NCBI GenBank assembly: GCA_963819685.1
Contig: CAWFXI010000007.1
Location: forward strand, 248,001 to 312,000
DNA: 64,000 nucleotides
Direction: 5' to 3'
From: CAIUGU01 sp963819685
GTDB lineage: Bacteria; Pseudomonadota; Gammaproteobacteria; Steroidobacterales; Steroidobacteraceae
The notes under the pieces are model-generated. The model did not search any database, was not told the DNA's origin, and saw only the letters and a list, made by a program, of their open reading frames with translations. Below, in pieces: positions 54,007-63,133 of this stretch. The position numbers were made by a program, and so were the translations under genes. Each line of letters starts with the position of its first letter. Within the stretch, counting starts at the first letter, position 1.

Positions 54007-56487
54007 ATGACCAGGAATCTCGTCATCGTCGAGTCGCCCGCAAAGGCGAAAACCATCAAGAAGTACCTGGGACAGGACTTCGAGGTGCTCGCGTCGTATG
54101 GGCATGTCAGGGATCTGGTCCCCAAGGAAGGCGCCGTCGATCCGCAGAAGCGCTTCGCCATGCGCTACCAGGTCATCGAGAAGAACGAAAAGCACGTGCA
54201 GGCCATTACCAGGGCGCTGAAGAAGGCTGATGCCCTCTACCTCGCCACCGACCCCGACCGTGAGGGCGAAGCCATTTCCTGGCATCTCCTTGAGCTGCTG
54301 AAGGAACGGGGCGGTCTTGACGCGAAGGAAGTACACCGCGTCGTGTTCTACGAGATCACACGCAATGCGATCCGCGAAGCCATCAAGCAACCGCGCAGCG
54401 TATCGACGGACCTCGTGAACGCCCAGCAGGCACGTCGCGCACTCGACTACCTGGTCGGTTTCAATCTGTCACCGCTGCTGTGGAAGAAGGCCGGACTGCC
54501 CGGCGCGTCTGCGGGTCGCGTCCAGAGCCCTGCGTTGCGAATGATCTGCGAACGCGAAGACGAAATTGCCCGCTTCGTCGCCCGCGAGTACTGGACCATC
54601 GAAGCGGACGTCGACAAATCCGCCCAGGCTTTCACCACGCGTCTCATCGAGTACCAGGGCACCAAGGTCGAACAGTTCAGTTTTACCAATGAGGCACAGG
54701 CGACTGAAGTGAGGCAGAACGTGGAACGTGCTGCCGCCGGCGTGTTGACGACTGCCGCCATCGATCGCAAGCAACGTAAACGGAATCCCTCGCCACCGTT
54801 CACCACTTCGACATTGCAGCAGGAGGCGGCTCGCAAACTCGGGTTCGGTGCGCAACGGACGATGCGTCTCGCACAGCAGCTCTATGAGGGCGTCGATTTC
54901 GGCGAAGGCGCCGTCGGACTCATTACTTATATGCGTACCGACTCACTCAATATGGCAGCGGAGGCGATCAAGGAAATCCGGGAAGTCATCGGCAAGCTGT
55001 ACGGCGCCGAAGGGCTGCCGGAGGAAGCGCGGGTCTACAAGACCAAATCCAAGAACGCCCAGGAAGCGCATGAAGCAGTGCGGCCCACGTCAGCGGCGGT
55101 AACGCCTGAACGTCTCGAGGGCAGGATCGATCCTGACCAGTACAAGCTGTACTCGCTGATCTGGAAGCGCGCGGTGGCCAGCCAGATGGCACCGGCCGTC
55201 TTCGATACGGTTGCGATCGACCTGGTACCCGGCAAGAGCGCGAGCCTGGCAGGCGCAGCCGGCGTACTCCGGGCGACTGGCTCGACGCTTGTGAAGGCCG
55301 GCTACATTGCGGTCTACCAGGAAGGTGTGGACGATGCCGCCGATGAGGACGGCGATCGCATTCTGCCGCCGATCGAAGTGGGCGATACCGTCAAGCTCGT
55401 CGAGGTACGACCGGGCCAGCACTTCACCGAACCGCCTCCCCGCTTCTCGGAAGCGAGCCTCGTGAAGGCGCTGGAAGAACACGGCATCGGCCGTCCATCG
55501 ACCTACGCCAGCATCATCCAGACGCTGCTCAACAAGAAGTATGCGGAGCTGGTCAATCGGCGCTTCATTCCGAGCGATCTCGGCAAGATCGTCAACCGCT
55601 TCCTGACGCGCAATTTCGAGCATTACGTCGACTACGGCTTCACGGCCAAGATGGAAGACGACCTGGACGAGATCGCTGACGGCAAGGAGGAATGGATCCC
55701 GGTACTCGACCGGTTCTGGAAGGAATTCAAGCAGCAGGTCGATCATGTCGGCGCAACAGTGACGCGCGAAGAAGTCTCGGAATCCCGCGAGCTGGGCAAG
55801 GATCCGGTGACCGGCAAGCCGATCACGGTCCGCTACGGCAAATATGGCCCCTTTGTGCAGATGGGCACCAAGGACGATGAGGAAAAGCCCAAATTTGCGA
55901 GCCTCAAGGCCCAGCAGAAAATGGATGCGCTGACGCTCGCGGATGCCCTGGAGCTCTTCAAGCTGCCACGCACACTGGGCACGACTGCAAGTGGCGATGC
56001 CATCAAGGTGGCTATTGGGCGATTCGGGCCCTACGTGCAATACGCACCGAAGAAGTACGTATCGATCAAGGAAGACGACCCCTATACGATTGATCTCGCA
56101 AAAGCGCTGGAGCTGATCCGCGCGAAGGAAATAGCGGATGCCAACCGGACCATCCTCGATTTTCCGGAAGCCGGTATCCAGGTGCTCAATGGGCGCTATG
56201 GCCCTTACATTACGGACAAGGTCAAGAACGCGAAGATCCCGAAGGATCGTGAGCCACGCACATTGACGCTGGAAGAATGTCGCGAACTGCTGGCTGCAGC
56301 GCCTGACCGGTCGAAACGCGGTGGCCGATTCGCGAAAGCCGGAGCACGGACAACCACGGCGAAAGCCGGGACGACTGCGAAGGAAGAACCTGTTGTTGTA
56401 GCCGCTGCGGCGGCGAAGAAGACTGCTCCTGCGAAATCGTCTCCGAAACCCAAATCTGCAGTGAAGAAGAAAGCAGTCAAGAAGTAG
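54007..56487 (+). CDS. topA: DNA topoisomerase I
   Basis: Relaxes negative supercoils. Toprim domain (VIVESPAKAKTIKKYLG, ATDPDREGEAISWHL), catalytic tyrosine in GLITYMRTDS and a KSKNAQEAHEAVRPT segment are present. The C-terminus has three Toprim-C-repeat units (YGKYGPFVQMG, IGRFGPYVQYAP, NGRYGPYITD) in place of cysteine zinc fingers, then a Lys/Ala-rich tail (KKTAPAKSSPKPKSAVKKK) that should bind DNA. 826 residues. It lies 78 bp after smg behind a terminator, so it probably has its own promoter. Confidence 0.95.
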   Translation: MTRNLVIVESPAKAKTIKKYLGQDFEVLASYGHVRDLVPKEGAVDPQKRFAMRYQVIEKNEKHVQAITRALKKADALYLATDPDREGEAISWHLLELLKERGGLDAKEVHRVVFYEITRNAIREAIKQPRSVSTDLVNAQQARRALDYLVGFNLSPLLWKKAGLPGASAGRVQSPALRMICEREDEIARFVAREYWTIEADVDKSAQAFTTRLIEYQGTKVEQFSFTNEAQATEVRQNVERAAAGVLTTAAIDRKQRKRNPSPPFTTSTLQQEAARKLGFGAQRTMRLAQQLYEGVDFGEGAVGLITYMRTDSLNMAAEAIKEIREVIGKLYGAEGLPEEARVYKTKSKNAQEAHEAVRPTSAAVTPERLEGRIDPDQYKLYSLIWKRAVASQMAPAVFDTVAIDLVPGKSASLAGAAGVLRATGSTLVKAGYIAVYQEGVDDAADEDGDRILPPIEVGDTVKLVEVRPGQHFTEPPPRFSEASLVKALEEHGIGRPSTYASIIQTLLNKKYAELVNRRFIPSDLGKIVNRFLTRNFEHYVDYGFTAKMEDDLDEIADGKEEWIPVLDRFWKEFKQQVDHVGATVTREEVSESRELGKDPVTGKPITVRYGKYGPFVQMGTKDDEEKPKFASLKAQQKMDALTLADALELFKLPRTLGTTASGDAIKVAIGRFGPYVQYAPKKYVSIKEDDPYTIDLAKALELIRAKEIADANRTILDFPEAGIQVLNGRYGPYITDKVKNAKIPKDREPRTLTLEECRELLAAAPDRSKRGGRFAKAGARTTTAKAGTTAKEEPVVVAAAAAKKTAPAKSSPKPKSAVKKKAVKK

Positions 56488-56497
56488 ACGAATCCCG

Positions 56498-57652
56498 ATG
56501 CCGGACCTGCATCCCCAGACCGCTGCGGTCATCAGCTATCTGCGCGATCTGCACGATCGCATCTCGAATGCCATCGAGGACGCAGACGGCGGTGCCCGCT
56601 TCCGTCGCGATTCCTGGTTACGCCCCGGCGGCGGTGGCGGCGAAAGCCGGGTGCTGCAGGACGGCCGCATCTTCGAGCAGGCCGGCATTGGCTTTTCGCA
56701 CGTCACCGGCGAGGAAATGCCGCCCGCGGCTACGCAGGCACGGCCGGAACTGGCGGGTGCGCGCTACACTGCCACCGGCATTTCGCTGGTCTTTCATCCA
56801 CGCAACCCCTATATCCCGACCACCCATGCAAACGTGCGTTTCTTCATCGCGGAGAAGCCCGGCATGGAGGCGGTATGGTGGTTCGGCGGCGGCTTTGATC
56901 TCACGCCCTTCTACCCGTTTGCCGAGGATGTACTCCATTGGCATCGCGTCGCCAGCGCTGCATGCGCCCCGTTTGGCGCAGCTGTCTACCAGCAACACAA
57001 GGAATGGTGCGATCGCTACTTCTTTCTGAAGCACCGCAATGAAGCCCGTGGCGTCGGTGGGCTCTTTTTCGACGACCTGAATGCATGGGGTTTTGATCGC
57101 TGCTTCGAGTACCAGCGCAGCGTCGGAGATCATTTCCTGAAGGCGTATCTGCCCATCGTCGAGCGGCGGAAGGATACCGAGTACGGCGACCGCGAACGCC
57201 AGTTCCAGTTGTACCGCCGTGGTCGCTACGTGGAATTCAATCTGGTCTACGATCGAGGCACCCTGTTCGGATTGCAGACCGGTGGCCGCACTGAATCGAT
57301 CCTCATGTCGTTGCCGCCCCTGGTGCGCTGGCAGTATGACTGGCACCCGGAGCCGGGCTCGCCTGAGGCGGTGCTGAATGAGTATCTGCGGCCGAGGGAG
57401 TGGTTGGACGGAGACGGCGTGACAGACGTGAAGGGTGAAGCCGTGAAAAGTGAAAGGCCAGAGAGACAGCTGAGGACTGGCAATCAGGAACAGCTATCGA
57501 CCCTTGAAGGTGCGCGACTCAATCAAGCCTCTGCGCATCACGCATCACGCATCACGCTGCACGTTTCGCTCCTCCATGAACTACCGTCACGCCTTTCACG
57601 CCGGCAATGTAGGCGATGTTCTCAAGCATGTCGTACTGATCGCATTGCTTGA
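56498..57652 (+). CDS. hemF: Oxygen-dependent coproporphyrinogen III oxidase with unusual C-terminal extension
   Basis: Converts coproporphyrinogen III to protoporphyrinogen IX with O2. The core (~residues 1-302) is normal: GGGGGESRVLQDG, THANVRFF, WWFGGGFDLTPFYPF, YFFLKHRNEARGVGGLFFDDL and FNLVYDRGTLFGLQTGGRTESILMSLPP, ending YLRPREWL as in the family. Beyond that the frame continues ~80 residues (57408-57649) through GTGAAGGGTGAAGCCGTG-type repeats and overlaps the first 77 bp of rlmJ. The tail has no family similarity and appears to arise from insertion of short repeats that removed the normal stop. Confidence 0.92.
   Translation: MPDLHPQTAAVISYLRDLHDRISNAIEDADGGARFRRDSWLRPGGGGGESRVLQDGRIFEQAGIGFSHVTGEEMPPAATQARPELAGARYTATGISLVFHPRNPYIPTTHANVRFFIAEKPGMEAVWWFGGGFDLTPFYPFAEDVLHWHRVASAACAPFGAAVYQQHKEWCDRYFFLKHRNEARGVGGLFFDDLNAWGFDRCFEYQRSVGDHFLKAYLPIVERRKDTEYGDRERQFQLYRRGRYVEFNLVYDRGTLFGLQTGGRTESILMSLPPLVRWQYDWHPEPGSPEAVLNEYLRPREWLDGDGVTDVKGEAVKSERPERQLRTGNQEQLSTLEGARLNQASAHHASRITLHVSLLHELPSRLSRRQCRRCSQACRTDRIA
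57424..57563. repeat. Short tandem repeats in the hemF 3' end
   Basis: 57428-57457 contains GTGAAGG, GTGAAGCC and GTGAAAAGTGAAAGG units; 57536-57557 contains CATCACG three times (CGCATCACGCATCACGCATC). The two blocks are partly complementary (GTGA versus TCAC), like the inverted pairs between other genes. Confidence 0.7.
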
Positions 57653-58424
57653 TCGTCTGCTGGCCAAACCGACGCCGCTGTTCTTTCTCGATACCCATGC
57701 GGGTCGAGGCAGCTATGACCTCAGATCCTCCGAAGCCACCCGTGGAGCGGAGTGGACGGAAGGCGTGGGGCGACTGCTCGCCGCTGACAAAATGCCGCCG
57801 GAGGTGGAACGCTACCTCAGCCTGCTGCGTACTTTCAACGCTGGCGGGCCCGGAAGTGACTTGCGCTTTTATCCCGGGTCGCCGCTGTTTGCGCTTGGTC
57901 TGCTGCGCAAGGAAGATCGCAAGGTTTTCGTGGAGAAACAACCGGAAGAAGCAGCCTCACTGCGCACCGAAACGCGCGGACGACGCAATCTTTCCGTGCT
58001 GGAAGAGGACGGCTATGCCGCACTCAAGGCGCAGCTGCCGCCGCGGGAGAATCGCGGACTCGTGCTGCTTGATCCGCCATTCGAGTCACCGACGGAGTTT
58101 GACGACCTCGCGACAGCGCTTCAGGGGGGGCTTAATCGTTGGCCGAAGGGAATATTCTGCGCGTGGTATCCGCTCAAGGCAGGCGACGATTCTCCACGTC
58201 TGCACCACGCCATCGTCGCGGCGGGTATCAGGAAGGTACTCGTTCTGGAGCTCTCGGTACGCCCGCCAGATTCACCAGCGGGACTGATCGGTTCCGGCCT
58301 GTTGCTCGTCAATCCACCGTGGCAACTCGATGACCGGATGCGCATCGTATTGCCCGCACTCCATCAACGCCTGTCGCCTGCAGGCACGGGGACAACGCGC
58401 GTTGAGTGGCTCGTGGGAGAGTGA
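57576..58424 (+). CDS. rlmJ: 23S rRNA adenine-2030 N6-methyltransferase
   Basis: A 282-residue RlmJ protein that methylates A2030 of 23S rRNA. It starts MNYRHAFHAGNVGDVLKHVVL, the family's invariant N-terminus, followed by FLDTHAGRGSYDL (SAM-binding) and the catalytic GLVLLDPPFE. The rest matches the family to the C-terminal NPPWQLDDRM. The ATG at 57576 is inside the extended hemF reading frame, in a different frame. A repeat-hairpin follows the stop. Confidence 0.93.
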   Translation: MNYRHAFHAGNVGDVLKHVVLIALLDRLLAKPTPLFFLDTHAGRGSYDLRSSEATRGAEWTEGVGRLLAADKMPPEVERYLSLLRTFNAGGPGSDLRFYPGSPLFALGLLRKEDRKVFVEKQPEEAASLRTETRGRRNLSVLEEDGYAALKAQLPPRENRGLVLLDPPFESPTEFDDLATALQGGLNRWPKGIFCAWYPLKAGDDSPRLHHAIVAAGIRKVLVLELSVRPPDSPAGLIGSGLLLVNPPWQLDDRMRIVLPALHQRLSPAGTGTTRVEWLVGE

Positions 58425-58427
58425 GGT

Positions 58428-58537
58428 GACGTAGAGACGTAGAGACGTAGAGACGTAGGAACTGACGGGGTACGCCAGAAACTGCGGAGTCTTTATCGCT
58501 CTCCAACGTCCCTACGTCTCCACGTCTTTAACGTCCT
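58428..58537. repeat. Inverted pair of ACGTAGAG repeats between rlmJ and tag
   Basis: ACGTAGAG is repeated three times plus ACGTAGG at 58429-58459; the reverse complement units (ACGTCCCT, ACGTCTCC, ACGTCTTT, ACGTCC) lie at 58506-58537. Together they form a long hairpin in the 215-bp convergent gap and may end transcription from both sides. Same unit family as at 9577-9605. Confidence 0.85.
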
Positions 58538-58639
58538 TACCTCTTTTTCGCCATCGCCACACACTCCTTGTGCCTGAAGCAACTCACGAGATGATCGTTC
58601 ACCATGCCTGTTGCCTGCATGTGTGCGTAGAGGATCGTA

Positions 58640-59155
58640 CTACCCGACAAAACGGAAGCCGCGCTTCTTCAGATCCCTGGATAGCGCATCGGACTCGACG
58701 CTGGTAACCGCAATGTCCTTGCCGGTTACCGGACGATTCTGGACCGGCTTGTTGCCAACGAAGCTCCAGAGGTACTCCGCGAAGCTGCCGAGCTCGTCAC
58801 GCAGATCCAGGTACCGTTGCGCATTGCCGATCGTCGCCTCGATCTTCAGGCGATTGCGGACAATCGCTGCGTTCTTCATCAACCGCTCCACATCCCGCTT
58901 GCCAAATCGGGCAATGCGCTCGGGATCGAAGCCGGCAAATGCAGCCCGATATCCCTCGCGCTTGTTGAGAATGGTGGACCAGGACAGCCCGGCCTGAGCT
59001 CCTTCCAGAATCAGGAATTCGAACTGCGTCCGGTCGTCCCGGACCGGCACACCCCACTCGGTATCGTGATACCGGATATAAAGTTCGCTGACCCCGAGAG
59101 ACCATGGGCAGCGGCTGATCCCGTCTGACACGGGGCGGGCGATTTTTGTGGCCAT
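58640..59155 (-). CDS. tag: DNA-3-methyladenine glycosylase I
   Basis: Excises 3-methyladenine from alkylated DNA. A 171-residue protein with RCPW near the N-terminus, YHDTEWGVPVRDDRTQFEFLILEGAQAGLSW, ILNKREGYRAAFAGFDPERIA, IVRNRLKI and a C-terminal SDALSRDLKKRGFRFVG. The frame is open to 59326; the ATG at 59155 is chosen because MATKIARPVSDGISRCPW fits the family start. Convergent with rlmJ, divergent from hemB. Confidence 0.92.
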   Translation of the reverse strand: MATKIARPVSDGISRCPWSLGVSELYIRYHDTEWGVPVRDDRTQFEFLILEGAQAGLSWSTILNKREGYRAAFAGFDPERIARFGKRDVERLMKNAAIVRNRLKIEATIGNAQRYLDLRDELGSFAEYLWSFVGNKPVQNRPVTGKDIAVTSVESDALSRDLKKRGFRFVG

Positions 59156-59219
59156 GCCGTTATGAGAAGGCTCTTGATTCAGGTATAAACGTGCTGCAGC
59201 CTTGCCGGAAAAACATAGC

Positions 59220-60230
59220 ATGAGAAACATCAAGACCGGGGAATTTCCGCAGACGCGCATGCGGCGCATGCGGCGTGACGACTTCTCGCGCCGGCTGATG
59301 CGCGAATACACCCTGCAGCCGGACAACCTGATCTATCCGATGTTTGTCATTGAGGGCCAGAAGTACCGCGAGCCGGTTGTGTCGATGCCGGGCATCGAGC
59401 GCGTCAGCATCGACGAGCTGATCCGTGAGGCTCATGAACTCGTGGCCCTCGGCATCCCTGCCATCGCCCTCTTTCCGGTTACGCCTGCATCCGCCAAAAG
59501 CGAGGACGCCAGGGAGGCGTGGAATCCCGATGGGCTCGCTCAACGGGCGGTTCGCGCGCTCAAGAAGGCTGTACCGGAACTCGGAGTCATCACGGACGTC
59601 GCGCTGGATCCATTCACCACCCACGGTCAGGACGGGCTGATCGATGAGTCGGGTTACGTCGTGAATGACATGACGGTGGACGCCCTGGTCAAGCAGGCGT
59701 TGTCGCACGCAGAAGCCGGCGTGGACATCGTCGCTCCCAGCGACATGATGGACGGCCGCATTGGTGCCATCCGCGAGGCGCTGGAGGTTGCGGAGTTTCC
59801 GCATACCCGCATTCTCGCCTACTCAGCCAAGTATGCGTCCGGGTTCTACGGTCCTTTTCGCGATGCCGTGGGATCGGCGGCGAATCTGGGAAAGAGCAAC
59901 AAGAACACCTACCAGCTGGATCCCGGCAATTCGGACGAAGCCTTGCGCGAAGTGGCGCTCGATCTCAAGGAAGGCGCAGACATGGTGATGGTCAAGCCGG
60001 GCCTGCCCTATCTCGACATCGTACGCCGGGTGAAGGAAACATTCGGTGTGCCCACCTATGTCTACCAGGTGAGCGGCGAGTACGCGATGCTGATGGCCGC
60101 CGGTCAGAACGGGTGGCTTGATGAGCGCACCGTTGCGCTGGAATCCCTGTTGTCCATGCGTCGCGCCGGAGCGGACGGCATTCTCACGTATTTCGCCAAA
60201 CGTGCCGCAGCCTGGATCAAAGCAGCATGA
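59220..60230 (+). CDS. hemB: Delta-aminolevulinic acid dehydratase (porphobilinogen synthase)
   Basis: Condenses two 5-aminolevulinate molecules to porphobilinogen. Catalytic lysines are in AYSAKYASGFYGPFRDA and VMVKPGLPYLD. The metal-binding loop reads DVALDPFTTHGQDG, the aspartate type associated with magnesium, not the cysteine-rich zinc type. The ATG at 59220 is preferred over an in-frame TTG at 59202. It overlaps aroE by 4 bp. 336 residues, intact. Confidence 0.96.
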   Translation: MRNIKTGEFPQTRMRRMRRDDFSRRLMREYTLQPDNLIYPMFVIEGQKYREPVVSMPGIERVSIDELIREAHELVALGIPAIALFPVTPASAKSEDAREAWNPDGLAQRAVRALKKAVPELGVITDVALDPFTTHGQDGLIDESGYVVNDMTVDALVKQALSHAEAGVDIVAPSDMMDGRIGAIREALEVAEFPHTRILAYSAKYASGFYGPFRDAVGSAANLGKSNKNTYQLDPGNSDEALREVALDLKEGADMVMVKPGLPYLDIVRRVKETFGVPTYVYQVSGEYAMLMAAGQNGWLDERTVALESLLSMRRAGADGILTYFAKRAAAWIKAA

Positions 60231-61066
60231 GCTCCAATCCAGATCGTTACGGTGTAGTGGGCTTCCCGGTAAAGCACAGTTGGTCACCGTTCATTCACGG
60301 GTTGTTTGCGAAGCAGACAGGGCAGAACCTCGTCTACAGGCTGCTCGAGATTCCGCCAGAACATTTCCGCGAAGAAGTGCTGGCCTTTTTTGCTGACGGT
60401 GGTCGTGGTCTGAACATCACGCTCCCGTACAAGCAGACTGCCGCGGAACTGGTCAATCGAATGACGCCGCGTGCCGAGCTCGCAGGCGCGGTCAATACGA
60501 TCGCCAGGCAGGATCACGAGCTGCTTGGCGACAATACGGACGGAGTCGGGCTGATCACGGACCTGGACCGGAATCTTGGCTTGCCGCCAAAGGGCAAGCG
60601 CGTGCTGTTGCTGGGTGCAGGGGGCGCGGCCCGGGGCGTAATTGGGCCCCTGCTTGAAGCGGGCGTTGCCTCCATTCACGTGGCAAACCGGACTGCGGAC
60701 CGTGCCGAGGTCCTTGCCAACTATTTCAAGTCGCATGGAAGCATCAGCAGCAGCGTCTTCAGCGAGGTCAGCGGCGAGTACGACCTCATACTGAATGCCA
60801 CTTCGGCCAGCCTGCGCGGTGAAGTTCCGCCCGTGTCTCCATCCGTCATTGGCGAACGTACCGTGTGCTACGACATGGCCTATGGAAAGGGCGACACCGA
60901 ATTCACGATCTGGGCAAAGGGCTACGGCGCATCGCTCGCGGTCACGGGTTGGGGCATGCTGGTCGAACAGGCGGCAGAGTCGTTTTTCCTGTGGCGCGGC
61001 GTCCGGCCGCAGACCGGGCCCGTGCTTGATGCAATCAAGAAACCGATGCCGGGGAAAAAGAAGTAG
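60227..61066 (+). CDS. aroE: Shikimate dehydrogenase
   Basis: Reduces 3-dehydroshikimate with NADPH in aromatic amino acid synthesis. GFPVKHSWSPFIHGLFAKQ, LPYKQTAAEL (with catalytic lysine), NTDGVGLITDLDR, the dinucleotide motif LLGAGGAARGVIGPLL, ANRTADRAE and DMAYGKGDTEF are all seen. 279 residues, normal. ATGA overlap with hemB suggests one operon; convergent with the carbonic anhydrase gene (9 bp between stops). Confidence 0.95.
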   Translation: MSSNPDRYGVVGFPVKHSWSPFIHGLFAKQTGQNLVYRLLEIPPEHFREEVLAFFADGGRGLNITLPYKQTAAELVNRMTPRAELAGAVNTIARQDHELLGDNTDGVGLITDLDRNLGLPPKGKRVLLLGAGGAARGVIGPLLEAGVASIHVANRTADRAEVLANYFKSHGSISSSVFSEVSGEYDLILNATSASLRGEVPPVSPSVIGERTVCYDMAYGKGDTEFTIWAKGYGASLAVTGWGMLVEQAAESFFLWRGVRPQTGPVLDAIKKPMPGKKK

Positions 61067-61075
61067 GCTTGCAGA

Positions 61076-61645
61076 TCAGGAACATCGCCGCTGCGTTTCC
61101 GTTTCACTGCCTATAGCCGCTGCCAGATACTCGTTCTTCAGCTTCACGTAGTTCGCCGCCGAGTAAGGCAGGAAGCTGAGTTCGCGGTCCGTGAGATCGC
61201 GCACGCGGCGCGCCGGGCTGCCCACATAAAGTCCGCGGGATTCGAGGCGCTTTCCAGGTGCGACAACGCTGCCCGCACCAACCATTACGTAGTCCTCGAG
61301 CACGGCTCCATCCAGAATGACCGAGCCCATCCCGATCAGGCAGAAGTCCTGGACAGTACATGCATGCAGTACAACGCGATGTCCAACGGTCACGTCCGCG
61401 CCGATGACCAGCCCCCTGCCACCGGGTGCATATTCTCCGTCGTGCGTGACATGCAGGATGCAACCATCCTGAACGTTGGAACGCGCGCCGATCGCAATGT
61501 GATTGACATCGCCGCGTACGACCGAGGTCGGCCACACGGATACATCGTCCGCGAGCGTCACTTTGCCGATGACGACTGCTGAAGGATCGACGAATACCGA
61601 GCGACCCAGTTGCGGAACATGTTCGAGGTAGGGGCGGATATTCAT
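61076..61645 (-). CDS. Gamma-carbonic anhydrase family protein
   Basis: A 189-residue left-handed beta-helix protein built from hexapeptide repeats. Three histidines in positions typical for metal ligands are visible around RGDVNHIAIG, ILHVTHDGEY and VGHRVVLHACT. Such proteins trimerise and may hydrate CO2 or have other metal-dependent roles; many in this subgroup are of unknown activity. It is convergent with aroE and lies 13 bp after the glutathione-reductase gene's end on the same side of the genome, but is transcribed after it on the minus strand. Confidence 0.88.
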   Translation of the reverse strand: MNIRPYLEHVPQLGRSVFVDPSAVVIGKVTLADDVSVWPTSVVRGDVNHIAIGARSNVQDGCILHVTHDGEYAPGGRGLVIGADVTVGHRVVLHACTVQDFCLIGMGSVILDGAVLEDYVMVGAGSVVAPGKRLESRGLYVGSPARRVRDLTDRELSFLPYSAANYVKLKNEYLAAAIGSETETQRRCS

Positions 61646-61658
61646 TGGCGATCTCGCA

Positions 61659-63008
61659 TTATCTCATCGTGACCATTTCTTCGGCACTGGTCGGGTGGAT
61701 TGCAACAGTATCGTCGAAATCCTCCTTGGTGGCGCCCATGCGGATGGCCACCGCAAACCCTTGCAGCATCTCATCCGCGCCAGCACCAATGATGTGGCAG
61801 CCGACGATCCGCTGTTCCTCACCAACGGTGACCAGCTTCATCGCGGTGCGTGGCTTGGCGATCTTTGGCGCATGGTACATCGATACAAACTCCGTCTTGT
61901 ATACGCGGACAGCCTCACCATGCTGCTTCCGGGCTGCGGGCTCTGTCAGCCCAACAACACCGATGGGCGGATGTGAGAAGACGACCGTCGGGATCAGCGC
62001 GTAGTCCAGCTTGCGACCGGATTGGCCACCAAAGATACGATCGGCCAGCCGTCGCCCCGCGGCGATGGCGACGGGAGTCAGCGCGACACGCCCGGTGACA
62101 TCGCCCACCGCATAGATGCCGGGAACATTTGTATTCTGATAGTCGTCCGTGAGAACTTCGCCCGACTTGCCAAGGGAGACACCGATGGCCTCCAGGCCCA
62201 GATCGCGGGTTACCGGCTCGCGACCCATCGCCCAGATCACACAGTCGAATTCACCGACGCGCCGTGGGCCCGCCGCATTCAGGACCAGACGTCGCCCCGA
62301 GCGCGAGAGTCCCGTGGGAGTGGTGTTCTCCACAATCTCCATCCCCGCTTCGCGAAAGCTCACCGTCAGATGCTCGCGGACCATCGGATCAAAGTCCCGC
62401 AACATGCCGTCGCCACGCGTGACGAGAGTGATCCGCGCACCGAGGGCATGCAGGGTGCTCGCAAGTTCGGCCGCAATGTAGCCACTTCCGACCAGTGCGA
62501 CATGATCGGGTCGACGCGCCAACTCGAAAAAGCCATCAGACGAAATTCCGAGTTCTGCTCCCGGAATGTCCGGCAGGCGCGGCCGACCGCCTGTCGCGAC
62601 AATAATCTTTTCTGCCGTCACCGTTCGCCCACCGATCTCCAGCGTGCGGGCATCGATGAAGTGCGCCCGGCCTCGCAGCCAGGTCACTTTGCGCATCTGC
62701 AGATTGCGCTCGTAGATGCCATTCAGGCGTTGCACAAACTCGTCGCGCTTATCCTTGAGTGCCGGCCAGTCGAGGCCGCGATTCTGCACGTCAAAGCCGT
62801 ACTCCGGCGCATCCTCGATGGCCTGGGCAAGATCGGCGGCATTCCACATGAATTTTTTCGGAATGCACCCCACATTGACGCAGGTGCCGCCGAGCCGATG
62901 CGATTCGACGATCGCGGTACGGGCACCATACTCGGCCGCGCGTTGCGCAGTGGCCAGGCCGCCGCTGCCGCCGCCGATGACCACCAGGTCGAAATCATTC
63001 TTGGACAA
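61659..63008 (-). CDS. gor: Glutathione-disulfide reductase
   Basis: A 449-residue FAD-dependent disulfide reductase. FAD motif FDLVVIGGGSGGLATAQRAAEYG, redox pair in GGTCVNVGCIPKK, NADPH-binding VALVGSGYIAAELASTLHALG, GDVTGRVALTPVAIAAGR and the C-terminal HPTSAEEMVTMR with the active-site histidine. Residues after the NADPH motif favour NADPH. The start is probably the TTG at 63008 with GGAG 7 nt upstream; the frame is open to 63068. It would recycle glutathione made via gshA; 13 bp before the carbonic anhydrase gene. Confidence 0.9.
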   Translation of the reverse strand: MSKNDFDLVVIGGGSGGLATAQRAAEYGARTAIVESHRLGGTCVNVGCIPKKFMWNAADLAQAIEDAPEYGFDVQNRGLDWPALKDKRDEFVQRLNGIYERNLQMRKVTWLRGRAHFIDARTLEIGGRTVTAEKIIVATGGRPRLPDIPGAELGISSDGFFELARRPDHVALVGSGYIAAELASTLHALGARITLVTRGDGMLRDFDPMVREHLTVSFREAGMEIVENTTPTGLSRSGRRLVLNAAGPRRVGEFDCVIWAMGREPVTRDLGLEAIGVSLGKSGEVLTDDYQNTNVPGIYAVGDVTGRVALTPVAIAAGRRLADRIFGGQSGRKLDYALIPTVVFSHPPIGVVGLTEPAARKQHGEAVRVYKTEFVSMYHAPKIAKPRTAMKLVTVGEEQRIVGCHIIGAGADEMLQGFAVAIRMGATKEDFDDTVAIHPTSAEEMVTMR

Positions 63009-63133
63009 TACACATCTCCGCTGAGGCGCCGGGCTTTGCTTCACCCGGTTAACCCGGGTTTCCCGCATTCTATTGAGAATTTCGCGCCAGACCCAATGCT
63101 AGAATCCGTCGCCTGTTCCCGTGAATTGACGCC

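Noticed and set aside
55090..56532. Long antisense frame opposite topA
   Set aside because: Composition is that of a codon shadow; topA is full length and intact.
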